DNA of 64,000 nt from Paenibacillus albiflavus (GCF_004344915.1 NZ_SKFG01000003.1:1-64000); one strand, 5' to 3'; counted from the stretch's first letter, positions 17,288 to 26,009 are shown. Numbers and translations are program-made. Notes: a model not told the origin generated them from the sequence alone.

Positions 17288-17839
17288 CTATTGATGGATT
17301 AAGCGAATGACATGCTTGTTCTTAATCAAATAATTAATACCTGAACCTACAGTGAGTATCGTAGCGATTAGCATCATCATCTGATCTAGCTGATAATTTA
17401 AATCGAGCAGAACCAAACTGATCGCTGCGACTTGTAGAACCAATTTTATTTTGCCAAACCGATCTGCAGCCATCACCACATTTTTAGTAATTGCAAAAGT
17501 TCTAAATGATGTAATGACAATTTCGCGTCCGATAATAAGAATTGCCATCCAAGATGCTACTTGATGATTCGCAACTAAGATAATGAGTCCCGCCACGATC
17601 AATAGTTTATCTACAAGCGGATCCAGCAGCTTTCCAAGCTTCGTTACTTGATTGTATTTGCGAGCTATGTAACCGTCTAATTTATCCGTCGCAGCTGCGA
17701 GTAAGAAAATAATCGTCGCTATAATCGTTGCCACATCCTGACTTATTGGCAGCACATTTGTTGCTATTGGTGTTAGAAACAGAAAAAACACAGGTATCAA
17801 GCCTAGTCTCATCATCGTTATTCTATTGGCCCAGTTCAT
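17288..17839 (-). CDS. pgsA: CDP-alcohol phosphatidyltransferase, PgsA-type
   Basis: A 183-residue integral membrane enzyme that would make phosphatidylglycerophosphate from CDP-diacylglycerol and glycerol-3-phosphate. The CDP-alcohol signature DG(x2)AR(x8)G(x3)D(x3)D is complete as DGYIARKYNQVTKLGKLLDP followed by LVD. Five or six hydrophobic segments follow the family pattern. The start at 17839 is set by GAGGAG nine bases upstream of MNWANRIT; earlier ATGs at 17848 and 17845 are too close. The usual pgsA of Bacillota lies near cinA/recA, so this copy among Nudix genes may be a paralogue. Confidence 0.83.
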   Translation of the reverse strand: MNWANRITMMRLGLIPVFFLFLTPIATNVLPISQDVATIIATIIFLLAAATDKLDGYIARKYNQVTKLGKLLDPLVDKLLIVAGLIILVANHQVASWMAILIIGREIVITSFRTFAITKNVVMAADRFGKIKLVLQVAAISLVLLDLNYQLDQMMMLIATILTVGSGINYLIKNKHVIRLIHQ

Positions 17840-17872
17840 CGTCATCATCTCCTCATTAATCTGCTTAGGCTA

Positions 17873-18382
17873 TCATCTAGCATTCTCAAATCGATGAATT
17901 CCAAAATCTTGAATGGATGATCGCAGGATTGCATCTCTAAGTGGGTGTAAGCTGGGCGTGAATCTGACTTCAATATTCATATCCATTAATCTATCTAGTA
18001 AATGATCAAGCGGCTGCATTTCTTCGGGTATGATGGTTTCTTCTGAAATGTAATATCCAGCAGTCTTAGCAAATAGCTTAAAGCTATCACCAGGTAAAGT
18101 ATATTTATAAATCGTTCCTTCATTTATGGCTTTATACCAATGAGTCTCAACAGTCACAATCTTATTAGCAGAGCTAACTCCAAAAAATCTCGTCAGATCC
18201 TCATCGCTCATATCATCCGATCTTGTAATCACAATGCGGGGACATTCTCTTGGAAAATAAAACGTGAACTCATGCTCTTGATCAATCGCCCATACAACGG
18301 GAGGCATGTCCTTTCGATTATGCTTGACTCTAGGCCTGAAAATTTCGATATTGGATTCGCTACTAAAATGAAACAGCTTCAT
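17873..18382 (-). CDS. DUF6886-like protein
   Basis: A 169-residue protein starting MKLFHFSSESNIEIFRPRV, followed by PPVVWAIDQEHEFTFYFPRE. This opening (hydrophobic strand, H-F/Y-S, later VWAID..FYFPR) matches an uncharacterised Bacillota family that I associate with DUF6886. Function unknown. The layout of an early His-Ser turn and later aromatic strands is reminiscent of ADP-ribosyltransferase-type folds, but no catalytic set can be assigned. Start at 18382 is favoured by GAGGTGG eight bases upstream. Confidence 0.6.
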   Translation of the reverse strand: MKLFHFSSESNIEIFRPRVKHNRKDMPPVVWAIDQEHEFTFYFPRECPRIVITRSDDMSDEDLTRFFGVSSANKIVTVETHWYKAINEGTIYKYTLPGDSFKLFAKTAGYYISEETIIPEEMQPLDHLLDRLMDMNIEVRFTPSLHPLRDAILRSSIQDFGIHRFENAR

Positions 18383-18453
18383 TCGGATTCCACCTCTCAA
18401 GTATGGTCATCTATCGCATAATCAATATTTTACCATTATTACTGGCAAAATGC

Positions 18454-18894
18454 TCAAATTAACCTTTGAGATCTTGCAAGAATGAGTCCTATACCTAATC
18501 GTGGATCATTCCAAGTGGCGTTGGCGATTTTATTAAAAGCTTCTTGAATATCAACATAAAGAACCTCAATATCTTCATCAGCATCAAGCATCTGATTGGC
18601 CTCACCGACAATTGAGTTTGTAAAATAAAGCGTAATGGTAATTGGGCTTGCAGGAACATTATACGTTCCTAACTCTATTAAATGATCTGTGATCAGACCT
18701 GTCTCTTCTTTAAGCTCTCGAATAGCACCGCAAACCAATTCTTCACTATGCTCAACTCTACCTCCTGGCAATTCGTACGTTTGCTGGTTCTTCCCTGCCC
18801 TAGATTGCTTAACAATGACGAGCTTACCCTTATATATCGCGACGATCTTCACGCCTCTAATTACTAATTTATTCATAGGATCAAATCCATTCAT
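18454..18894 (-). CDS. Nudix hydrolase
   Basis: A 146-residue Nudix domain with box GGRVEHSEELVCGAIRELKE followed by ETG, all catalytic Glu residues kept. Short length and the preceding RGVKIVAIYKGKLVIVKQSR resemble ADP-ribose pyrophosphatase or MutT-like members. The start at 18894 leaves one base after the stop of the cyclase-like gene and uses GCGAGAG as its ribosome site; 18915 would overlap that gene. The two genes are surely one transcript. Confidence 0.87.
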   Translation of the reverse strand: MNGFDPMNKLVIRGVKIVAIYKGKLVIVKQSRAGKNQQTYELPGGRVEHSEELVCGAIRELKEETGLITDHLIELGTYNVPASPITITLYFTNSIVGEANQMLDADEDIEVLYVDIQEAFNKIANATWNDPRLGIGLILARSQRLI

Positions 18895-18895
18895 C

Positions 18896-19513
18896 TCATG
18901 ATTGAACTCTCGCAATTACACGCGCAATAGATGAGTCTGCCTTAATATGAAGTGGAAGTGCTATAATCTCAAATGACTTGATGTGCAACAGCTTGTCCAG
19001 ATTCGTTAAGTTCTCCATGATTAAGATTTTATTATTGAATAAGAGTTTATGTACATGAAATGGATACATATCTGGAGATGGTGTATCCAGTCCGATCATT
19101 TTGACCCGCTTCTTAACAAGTAATTCTCCGAATTCTACTGTTAGAACAGGATAATCAGTAAAATATTCATTTTGCCCAAAAAGCTTACTATGCCCTGTAT
19201 AAAGAATGACAATTTGCCCATCTCGGATGATTTGCTCATATTCTGGTTTGTAATTAATTGTCTTGTGTCCAGAAACGTCAATTAGGCAAGCATCGCCTAT
19301 AAAATTCTCTATCGGAACTTCATTCAAGTACGTTTTCGAATCAGTTAAATGCATCGGACCATCAATATGTGTACCAGCATGCATATTAATAGATAATTGA
19401 TGATTGTTGTAATAATCCCTATCTAAAAATTTGGATTGTTTCAGATCCGTCTCTGCATCTCCTGGAAACACAGGAATACGATCTTGAATGAGATGAGTGA
19501 GATCAATAATCAT
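18896..19513 (-). CDS. Cyclase/KynB-like metal-dependent hydrolase
   Basis: A 205-residue member of the 'cyclase' family that includes kynurenine formamidase and isatin hydrolase. The signature HxGTHxDxPxH is exact: HAGTHIDGPMH near residues 45-55, supplying metal ligands. IGLDTPSPD is the second conserved loop. The family hydrolyses amide or lactam bonds. AAGGAGG is eight bases from ATG 19513, and this ribosome site lies next to a 39-bp repeat that once formed the end of the upstream gene, showing that its promoter context was changed by the AraC/SGNH insertion. Confidence 0.85.
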   Translation of the reverse strand: MIIDLTHLIQDRIPVFPGDAETDLKQSKFLDRDYYNNHQLSINMHAGTHIDGPMHLTDSKTYLNEVPIENFIGDACLIDVSGHKTINYKPEYEQIIRDGQIVILYTGHSKLFGQNEYFTDYPVLTVEFGELLVKKRVKMIGLDTPSPDMYPFHVHKLLFNNKILIMENLTNLDKLLHIKSFEIIALPLHIKADSSIARVIARVQS

Positions 19514-19537
19514 GATTATTAATTCCTCCTTACGCCA

Positions 19538-19576
19538 GTTTTCCTAAAAAGAATTCTCAGTTTATACATCAACCAT
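19538..19576. repeat. 39-bp direct repeat, left copy, bracketing the AraC/SGNH segment
   Basis: The 39 bases from 19538 match 21901-21939 at 38 positions; the only difference is A at 19568 against T at 21931. The right copy is coding sequence at the 3' end of the gene at 21879-22553. On the minus strand the left copy leads into AAACTGGCGTAAGGAGG and the cyclase start, so it looks like the original end of that gene. Confidence 0.88.
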
Positions 19577-19599
19577 ATACCGATTTGGTGTCCTTTTAG

Positions 19600-20445
19600 T
19601 TACTTTCTCACAATCGGAACCCAAGCTTCGCAGCGGTAGTCTTCCGCCTGGGAGTTTCCCGGCAGGTACACTTCGATTTCCGGCAGACCTGCGTGCTCAA
19701 AATCAGTGGCTGGAAACCACATCTGATAAATTTTTCGGAATCCATTCTGAATGGCATCGGGAATCGATCCGTCGCAAGGGAAAACGGCCCAGGTAGAAGT
19801 TGGGATCGTGTACAAAACCAACCCATCCATCAAGGAATCAGGCCCTGCTTCCCTACCGATCATGTAGGTGAATTCTTCATCGAAATTCAGGGTCATACCA
19901 AGTAATGGCGTATCCGTCCCCAGGGCACTCAGGTTGGACAGCGTGCCATCCGCCAGGCTTTCACCCCAAAACCACTGCCGGGTGCGGCCCTCATTCCCGC
20001 AGTTGATCTCGGCAGATTTGCCAACGACAGTGAACGCTTCTTTCTGGACGATTCGGTATTCGATTTCATCCTCCCCTAACGCGTCGAACTGGAACGAAAC
20101 GCGAGGGAACGCTTTTAAAGAAACTCCCGCTTGGCGGGCTTCCGAAGGGGCAATACCGTGGATTTTACGGAACGCCTTGCTGAAAGCTTCAGGCGAATCG
20201 TATCCGTATTTGAACGCGAGATCGACGACTTTCACGGAGGATACGGCCAATTCTTGCGCAGCTAGCGTCAATTTCCGCTTTCGCACGTATTCACCCAGCG
20301 TTATACCACTCCACATATGAAACATGCGTTGAAAATGAAAAGGGGAAGAATACGCAGCCTTCGCAATGGTCTCGACGTTAAGCGATTCTTCCAGATTACT
20401 TTCGATGAACGCTAGCGCGTCCTCCATCCGTTCCCGCCAATCCAA
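19600..20445 (-). CDS. AraC family regulator with GyrI-like effector domain
   Basis: A 281-residue protein. Residues 5-105 form two helix-turn-helix units (MEDALAFIESNLEESLNVET, AAYSSPFHFQRMF and AFKYGYDSPEAFSKAFRKIH) of the AraC/SoxS type. Residues about 120-281 resemble the GyrI/BmrR small-molecule binding domain (VVGKSAEINC, FTYMIGREA, YTIPTSTWAVF, EIEVYLP). Such regulators usually respond to hydrophobic drugs. It starts with TTG at 20445 after GAGGTGATG and is divergent from the SGNH lipoprotein gene, its likely target. GC content is visibly higher than in neighbouring genes. Confidence 0.88.
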   Translation of the reverse strand: MDWRERMEDALAFIESNLEESLNVETIAKAAYSSPFHFQRMFHMWSGITLGEYVRKRKLTLAAQELAVSSVKVVDLAFKYGYDSPEAFSKAFRKIHGIAPSEARQAGVSLKAFPRVSFQFDALGEDEIEYRIVQKEAFTVVGKSAEINCGNEGRTRQWFWGESLADGTLSNLSALGTDTPLLGMTLNFDEEFTYMIGREAGPDSLMDGLVLYTIPTSTWAVFPCDGSIPDAIQNGFRKIYQMWFPATDFEHAGLPEIEVYLPGNSQAEDYRCEAWVPIVRK

Positions 20446-20577
20446 TTCGCATCACCTCATCTCCATTATACATGTCGCATCCTAGATGTAAAAAGCATGA
20501 AAAGACAGGATCACGGCCATTCCCGTTGTTACAATGGGATTGAACAAATGGAATCGAACGATGAGGTGATGATGAAT

Positions 20578-21699
20578 ATGATTCAGATCGGCAAAAAGAG
20601 GCTATTATTCATTGGCATGTTATGCGTCTGCATGGCAGTCCTTGCGGGATGTCAGAACACAACCCAAACCAGGGCGCAAACCAACACTCCCACTCCAACC
20701 AAAGCACAAATCGGCACCCCTGCCCCAACTAAAACGGTGGAGAAGAAATTAATTGAACCGACCAGTCCCGAGTGGCTCTATGCGAACGGCCCTTGGAAGA
20801 AAGTGAGCATTGAAGGATGGGGCGAGGTGATGAAGGGTTGGATGACGAGCTTAGACCGTTCGCAGATCGGAAGACGCGCCAAGATTGAAACCGACAGTAC
20901 GTTTGCAGTTCTCAAGCATCAAAGCAGGGGGGTGGCGGTATGGATCTATGTCGACGGGAAACTTGCAGTCGATGGTGGCATAAGCTCCGAGACCAATGAG
21001 ATTCCGATTTACATCGATCAGTCGGGGTGGCACCAGATCGAGTTTGTTTTCTCTTCCAACAGCGAAATTAGCGGATTGTACGTTAGCCCAGACGCCCATG
21101 TAAGGAAGCCTGAAGACAACCGAAAAAAATTGGTCGTCATGGGCCATAGCTACATTGATGGAACAGGCTCCAGCAACTATGGGTTAACTTCACTCGTACC
21201 TGTGCTTGGCGATATCCTTGGCGTCGAGAGCGTCAATCAAGGGATCGGCAGGACGGACGTCGACGTTTCTGTCCCAGCCAGTGTCAATAATAGCGGATTA
21301 GACCGCGTTGAAGCGGACGTCATTCAATTAAATCCCGATTATGTGCTTTCCGTTTACGGTTATAACGCTGCCGGACGCATAGAGCCCGAACAGTACCAGG
21401 CGGATTATGCGAAGTATCTGCGAACGATAAGAGACGCGCTGCCGGATACGTCGTTATTCGCAAGCGGCATGATCGCGGTCTACACCCGGTCCGATGAAAG
21501 CAATGCGCCCTTTAATCAAGCGATAAAGAATGCATGCTCAAGCGTTTCCAATTGTACCTTCATCGATCTGTCTGGCCAATGGAACAAAGATAACTTCCCC
21601 ACTTATGTTTCCGGAGACGGGGTACACCCCAATGACGCGGGATACCGTTTCCTCGCGGAAGAATATGCGAAGGCGATATCATCGGTCAGCAAAAAATAA
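20578..21699 (+). CDS. SGNH/GDSL-type lipoprotein hydrolase
   Basis: About 373 residues. The signal sequence ends in the lipobox LAGC with Cys25 as the lipidated residue, followed by a Thr/Pro-rich linker, so the enzyme is anchored outside the membrane. Residues about 65-180 look like a beta-sandwich carbohydrate-related domain, and residues about 190-373 an SGNH esterase: VVMGHSYIDG holds the nucleophile Ser and GDGVHPNDAGYR the Asp-x-x-His pair. Likely a deacetylase or esterase acting on glycans. Start 20578 fits GAGGTG; upstream Met codons lack a site. It is divergent from the AraC gene within the repeat-bracketed segment. Confidence 0.83.
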   Translation: MIQIGKKRLLFIGMLCVCMAVLAGCQNTTQTRAQTNTPTPTKAQIGTPAPTKTVEKKLIEPTSPEWLYANGPWKKVSIEGWGEVMKGWMTSLDRSQIGRRAKIETDSTFAVLKHQSRGVAVWIYVDGKLAVDGGISSETNEIPIYIDQSGWHQIEFVFSSNSEISGLYVSPDAHVRKPEDNRKKLVVMGHSYIDGTGSSNYGLTSLVPVLGDILGVESVNQGIGRTDVDVSVPASVNNSGLDRVEADVIQLNPDYVLSVYGYNAAGRIEPEQYQADYAKYLRTIRDALPDTSLFASGMIAVYTRSDESNAPFNQAIKNACSSVSNCTFIDLSGQWNKDNFPTYVSGDGVHPNDAGYRFLAEEYAKAISSVSKK

Positions 21700-21720
21700 C
21701 GCGTTAACCTTCCAACGTTC

Positions 21721-21753
21721 GCAAAAAAGACACCAACTCGGTGTCTTTTTTGC
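21721..21753. terminator. Symmetrical terminator after the SGNH gene
   Basis: GCAAAAAAGACACC at 21721-21734 pairs with GGTGTCTTTTTTGC at 21740-21753 around a 5-base loop. It ends the SGNH transcript on the plus strand and could stop minus-strand transcription too. Confidence 0.88.
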
Positions 21754-21878
21754 ATGCATCTTGTTACGGAACCGTTGATTGGGCCATGGAGAACAATGTG
21801 CCTAACACTTGATGGGCGAAGGAATGGTTTCCATGAATCTACTGCGTCAAGTTGAATCCGAAATGAACCGTATGATTT

Positions 21879-22553
21879 CTACATTGCGAAATCGTCAGGC
21901 GTTTTCCTAAAAAGAATTCTCAGTTTATACTTCAACCATGTGATAAGAACCGATTCAGTACTTTTATGTACACTTACTTTGTCATGATAATAAAAATCTT
22001 CTACTTCAACATTGATCTTCGCTATTGGTTTTACAGGAACTTGGCTAGTCCATTCATCAAACGAAACTAACCCCTTATGAGCTCTCTTAAATGAATCCAT
22101 TGGTAAAAAATAGATCATCCCTCTTGTCCAAGGTGTATTATTACCAGATTCTTGGCTAAAGGAATAAAAGTGGAATCTTGCGCCGCTTCTCGTTTCTAAA
22201 CAACCGTTTCGGATATTTCCTATCAGTTTCTTTTTATCGAAAACAGCATAAAATAGCGGCCAAATTCCATCCTTTGTCGCAAACACTGCCTCTACATACT
22301 CACCGTTAAACAAGGTCTGCCTTCTGGTTTCAAATTTCTCGATGAACTGATCGTTAGAGCCATGGAGCAGAACACCCTTATGAGCAGCAATGTAAGCAAT
22401 AAATCGATGTTTCGGATACGTACTTGTATAGTGAATGACTCCACCGCTACGAATCGCATCGTCAAAGATTTTGTCATATACAGCTATTTCATCGGATGAA
22501 TAGGTCAATATAGGAGATTGATAAAAGAATAACTTCAGTATAAGCGAAATCAT
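21879..22553 (-). CDS. Uncharacterised protein whose 3' end was rewritten by the adjacent insertion
   Basis: A 224-residue protein with LLHGSN near residue 62, EKFETRRQTLFNGEYVEAVF and GIWPLFYAVFD. The order HGS, PR/RR turn, E-x-VFA and FYA is reminiscent of ADP-ribosyltransferase-like folds, but this is only a resemblance. Its last codons after the 39-bp repeat (TPDDFAM) come from the insert; the repeat copy at 19538 shows a different original ending, TGVRRN. ATG 22553 follows GGGAGATG. Confidence 0.6.
   Translation of the reverse strand: MISLILKLFFYQSPILTYSSDEIAVYDKIFDDAIRSGGVIHYTSTYPKHRFIAYIAAHKGVLLHGSNDQFIEKFETRRQTLFNGEYVEAVFATKDGIWPLFYAVFDKKKLIGNIRNGCLETRSGARFHFYSFSQESGNNTPWTRGMIYFLPMDSFKRAHKGLVSFDEWTSQVPVKPIAKINVEVEDFYYHDKVSVHKSTESVLITWLKYKLRILFRKTPDDFAM
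21901..21939. repeat. 39-bp direct repeat, right copy
   Basis: Matches 19538-19576 with one substitution. It lies in the coding region encoding KYKLRILFRK near the C-terminus of the gene at 21879-22553. The distance between equivalent positions of the two copies is 2363 bp. Confidence 0.88.
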
Positions 22554-22568
22554 TTTCGGAACATCTCC

Positions 22569-23027
22569 CTAATTTCTAAGTATTCCTACTCTTCCCGCTA
22601 ACAAATCTTCAAAAACTGGCTGCTGAACCGAGCTAATATTCGCAATATCGATTTCGTCGATACTCATAAACCGAAGCTCCAGCGATTCCCGATTAGAATC
22701 AGCGAATATTACGGAGTTGCCATCATTAGCTATTTTCCCTACTAGTGAAACTTGTGCATGAAAAATAAACATCACGAACACGACTTCATTACCGTCTGGA
22801 TAACGATACTGCATTCTTTCTCCACTATATATGCCATAAAGCTCATGCTGCATCACATGAAGACCCGTTTCTTCTAAAACTTCACGTATCATCGTTTGCT
22901 CGATACTTTCTCCTGCTTCCATACCACCACCAGGTAGTCCCCAATTGCCATAATCTGAACGTCTTTGGAGGAGGATGCGATTGTGCTGATCACGAATGAT
23001 CGCTCCACCAGTAACAATAATTCGCAT
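22569..23027 (-). CDS. Nudix hydrolase
   Basis: A 152-residue domain beginning MRIIVTGGAIIRDQHNRILL. The box is GGGMEAGESIEQTMIREVLE followed by ETG, complete. RRSDYGNWGLPGG is the usual substrate-side strand of MutT-like members. The start at 23027 follows GAGG by eight bases; an upstream start at 23066 would overlap the methyltransferase gene. It sits 19 bases behind that gene and 15 bases before the following gene, in one operon. Confidence 0.87.
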   Translation of the reverse strand: MRIIVTGGAIIRDQHNRILLQRRSDYGNWGLPGGGMEAGESIEQTMIREVLEETGLHVMQHELYGIYSGERMQYRYPDGNEVVFVMFIFHAQVSLVGKIANDGNSVIFADSNRESLELRFMSIDEIDIANISSVQQPVFEDLLAGRVGILRN

Positions 23028-23046
23028 GGATTTAACCTCATTTATT

Positions 23047-23748
23047 CTATGATTTGTTTGCAACAAATGTCAGCCAATTACTCTTAAACTTTATATTTCT
23101 ACCGTACTTGATTTCGGTCATTTCTTGCGGTAAATGGCGCATTATGAGAATCTCCCAGTCTTGATAGAGTTCCTGTAGCAGCCGAATTGCATGCTGTGTG
23201 TTAAGATTCAGTTCTATTACACCAGCAGTCTCTTCTCCAGTTACGAGATCCTGTTCCATAACTTCTGTGCTCATCAATATACAATTAAATCCCTTAGCTC
23301 TTGTACCAGCTTGTAATCTTCTGACCACTGTCTCAAAAGCCGACTCAGACGATACATGCTCTAAACAGGAGCAGGAGATAATATAGTCAAACGTAAGTTC
23401 AGGAATTTTATAATGCTCTGCATCTGCAACTATCGGGACAATGAGATCTTGGACATCATACTTCTGTGCATTCTGATTAAGCACTTCGATTGCCGTCTGC
23501 AATAAATCCACACAATAAATATTACCACCCTGAGCTTGCAGCTTCTGAGCTATCGGGATGCTATTTCGCCCCACACCACAACCTAAATCTAGTACATTCT
23601 TAGATCCTGCATCCAATAAGTCAAAAGTTTCGACAACGACCTTAACTGGCTTCGCAAGCCATGTCCCCGATTCAAACAGCTTATGTTCCGTATATAATTT
23701 CTCGTGATAACTAATTTCTTGTCTCCGCGCTAACTCAAAAACTTCCAT
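23047..23748 (-). CDS. Class I SAM-dependent methyltransferase
   Basis: 233 residues with a Rossmann-type AdoMet domain: motif I VLDLGCGVGRNS, motif II IYCVDLLQ ending in the ribose-binding Asp, motif IV region FDYIISCSCLEHV. The acceptor-binding parts are short and unremarkable, so the substrate is not predictable. Related proteins resemble TehB-type methyltransferases. ATG 23748 follows AAAGGTG by six bases. It is between HIT and Nudix genes in the minus-strand run. Confidence 0.85.
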   Translation of the reverse strand: MEVFELARRQEISYHEKLYTEHKLFESGTWLAKPVKVVVETFDLLDAGSKNVLDLGCGVGRNSIPIAQKLQAQGGNIYCVDLLQTAIEVLNQNAQKYDVQDLIVPIVADAEHYKIPELTFDYIISCSCLEHVSSESAFETVVRRLQAGTRAKGFNCILMSTEVMEQDLVTGEETAGVIELNLNTQHAIRLLQELYQDWEILIMRHLPQEMTEIKYGRNIKFKSNWLTFVANKS

Positions 23749-23770
23749 TTGTTCACCTTTCCCTTATGCC

Positions 23771-24181
23771 TTATACTAATCCCGCGATCAACATCTGTTT
23801 AATATCTTTAAGAGTCCGACTCGTCTTGAAATCATCCTTCGGATCAGACCAACTGAATCCATCTCCAGAAAATCTCGGTATCACATGCATATGGTAATGC
23901 GCAAGATCATTGAAAATTCCGCCATTTTGACAGCAAGTAATGCCATCGGGTTGCATAACTTTCTTAAGCAGCTTCGACATTTTGACTGCAGCGTTCATTA
24001 TTTCATTTCGAGTCACTTCATCTATTTCATCCAGATCGAGATAATGCTGTTTTGGCATGATCAATATATGACCATCATTAAACGGCGCAATGTCGAGTAA
24101 ACAAACCACATAGTCGTTTTCATAAACAATATTGACTTCCATTTCGATTTGATTCACTATTCTACAGCCCAAACAATCCAT
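23771..24181 (-). CDS. HIT family hydrolase
   Basis: A 136-residue histidine-triad protein. The triad is HYHMHVIPRF near residue 95, in which the middle His acts as nucleophile on nucleoside phosphate substrates. CLGCRIVN at the start and DIAPFNDGHILIMPKQHYLD are typical of Hint/Ap4A-hydrolase relatives; the N-terminal Cys pair may take part in zinc binding. Start 24181 follows AAGGAAG by eight bases; longer starts overlap the upstream Nudix gene. Confidence 0.9.
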   Translation of the reverse strand: MDCLGCRIVNQIEMEVNIVYENDYVVCLLDIAPFNDGHILIMPKQHYLDLDEIDEVTRNEIMNAAVKMSKLLKKVMQPDGITCCQNGGIFNDLAHYHMHVIPRFSGDGFSWSDPKDDFKTSRTLKDIKQMLIAGLV

Positions 24182-24219
24182 ATACTTTACTTCCTTTCTA
24201 AAGCGGAGAATTCTCCTTT

Positions 24220-24723
24220 TTACACTACGATTGGGTCCTTTAGCGATGACCACTCCATAACAGGCGAACCTTCTGGATTGATTGTTAGGACACCCACATA
24301 TGGATCATTCGTATTCATTCCTGTTGTCAAATAATGCGTCAGCATAGCTCTTATAGTCCAAGGTAGTTCTAAGGAAAGTAGACTTTCAATGTCAATCCAG
24401 TGCAATTCGCCTTCGTCATTCGTTATTAAATGGTTCTTTAAGGTCTTGCCAAAGTACACGTACTGAACTCTAATTTCAGTCTCTTTGATTCGGATGAGTT
24501 GATACTTGAAGGTTAGATCAATTAACTCATCGGATGATATTCCTGTTTCTTCTAGTATTTCTCGAATACATGCTCGCTCAGGATCATTCATTTCCTCAGG
24601 CTCTATATGTCCGCCCACCCCAGTCCATAATCCTGGAGCAAGCTTACGATCTGCATTACGCTTTAACATCAGCATATTAGTACGATTACTTAGAAAAGCA
24701 GTTGACATCAATCTAGTTTTCAT
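24220..24723 (-). CDS. Nudix hydrolase
   Basis: About 167 residues. The box GGHIEPEEMNDPERACIREI followed by LEETGI has one extra residue in the middle spacing (EPEEMND-) relative to the strict GX5E form, which is common in 8-oxo-dGTPase-like members. LMLKRNADRKLAPGLW precedes it. A 30-residue C-terminal extension (PYVGVLTINPEGSPV) follows the domain. A GTG at 24744 lies inside the GGAGGAAG ribosome site, so ATG 24723 is favoured. Confidence 0.85.
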   Translation of the reverse strand: MKTRLMSTAFLSNRTNMLMLKRNADRKLAPGLWTGVGGHIEPEEMNDPERACIREILEETGISSDELIDLTFKYQLIRIKETEIRVQYVYFGKTLKNHLITNDEGELHWIDIESLLSLELPWTIRAMLTHYLTTGMNTNDPYVGVLTINPEGSPVMEWSSLKDPIVV

Positions 24724-24762
24724 CCTAATTTTATCTTCCTCCACTAGCTATGTAATATATGC

Positions 24763-25557
24763 TCATAATTTAAAACAAATATATAATCCATGACTGCTTA
24801 TTCCAAGTATACTAGCTTCTCTACACGTTGATAAATGATATTCCATCCAAGTTTGATACTGCTCCTCAGAAAGTTTATCAATCTCCTCACTGAGCGTATG
24901 GCTTAAGCCATCTGTTCCTAAATGATCGATCATCCGTATGGGATATGCATTCATAAGAGATTCTACCTCAGCAGGACTGGTGTAGTGTGAATCAATCCAG
25001 AAAGAATCAGGGTCATTACCTTTCAAATTGCCATCAGAGATCACTTTATTGATGGTGCTTTTCGTTAGGTACTCAGGAATCTTCTTAGCTAGCATAGGTA
25101 CGACAGAGAATTTATTGATATATGCAATTGCTAGAATTCCTCCCTCACGCAGAACTCTCAATGATTCTTCAATCAGCTTGGTTTGCCTATCAGAATCAAT
25201 AATATGGTAATAAGGCCCAAAGCAGAGGACAACGTCAAAAGTACCTGAATCAAATCTGGTTAGATCAGTCGCGTCACCCACTACAGCCTCTAATTGAATT
25301 CCTTCTTGATGCATTATTTTGGTATGAATAGCTTCAATATTTCTAGGAGTTAAATCAAGCGCAGTAACCTTATGACCTTGTTCTGCAAAATGAAAAGAAT
25401 ACACCCCAGTCCCAGCACCTAAATCCAGTATTTTCGATTTCTCTGGGATCAGCGCTGTTAATGCATAGATGCTCGTAATAAATTCGATTTTTCTGGAATT
25501 TCGCTTGAAGCGAAGCTCTTCATCAACAATTTCATAATATTGAACGATACTTTCCAT
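24763..25557 (-). CDS. Class I SAM-dependent methyltransferase
   Basis: 264 residues; motif I ILDLGAGTGVYS, acidic strand end VTALDLTPRN, GDATDL and FDVVLCFGPYYHI. The phrase FGPYYH / LGPLYHL is shared with the gene at 33475-34287, so the two are paralogues of one small-molecule methyltransferase subgroup. ATG 25557 follows GGAGGG. It is the third gene of a run GNAT, methyltransferase, Nudix, HIT. Confidence 0.86.
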   Translation of the reverse strand: MESIVQYYEIVDEELRFKRNSRKIEFITSIYALTALIPEKSKILDLGAGTGVYSFHFAEQGHKVTALDLTPRNIEAIHTKIMHQEGIQLEAVVGDATDLTRFDSGTFDVVLCFGPYYHIIDSDRQTKLIEESLRVLREGGILAIAYINKFSVVPMLAKKIPEYLTKSTINKVISDGNLKGNDPDSFWIDSHYTSPAEVESLMNAYPIRMIDHLGTDGLSHTLSEEIDKLSEEQYQTWMEYHLSTCREASILGISSHGLYICFKL

Positions 25558-25574
25558 TTCAACCCTCCATATTG

Positions 25575-25967
25575 TTAGGATAGCTTCATTCCAATCGCAA
25601 ATTCCTTAAAGTCAAACTTATGATAAAATGGCATGTTATCTTCAGAGCAGAAGAGTTGAACATGCAAATTCGTCTCCTTGCATTTCTGAACTAATCTATT
25701 AATTAATTCACTTCCAATCCCTTGCCGCTGATAGTCCGGTTGAACTCCAACACCACACAAATAAGCATTAATATATCCATCTGTTATTACTCTACCTGTA
25801 CCAACCAATTGATCTCCGTTATAGGCATTCATTGTTATGCCACTTTGCATTATGGCTCGATGCAAGACCTCTGGTGATAATTTCAGATATTCGTTCCAGC
25901 CAAGATCCTCATATAGCTCGTAAAGCTGTTCTACGTTTGCAGCTTCATCTGTATACCGTATCGGCAT
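25575..25967 (-). CDS. GNAT family N-acetyltransferase
   Basis: A compact 130-residue GNAT domain. The acetyl-CoA loop reads QPDYQRQGIGSELINRLVQK, with the preceding strand INAYLCGVGV and the C-terminal FCSEDNMPFYHKFDF. Compact members of this kind acetylate small amines. ATG 25967 lies after GGAGATGAG. It is 17 bases upstream of the methyltransferase gene and downstream of the YeeN terminator, so it probably heads the operon that runs to 21879. Confidence 0.87.
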   Translation of the reverse strand: MPIRYTDEAANVEQLYELYEDLGWNEYLKLSPEVLHRAIMQSGITMNAYNGDQLVGTGRVITDGYINAYLCGVGVQPDYQRQGIGSELINRLVQKCKETNLHVQLFCSEDNMPFYHKFDFKEFAIGMKLS

Positions 25968-26009
25968 AAGGGACTCATCTCCTTTTTTTTATTGCATATG
26001 TATATAATA

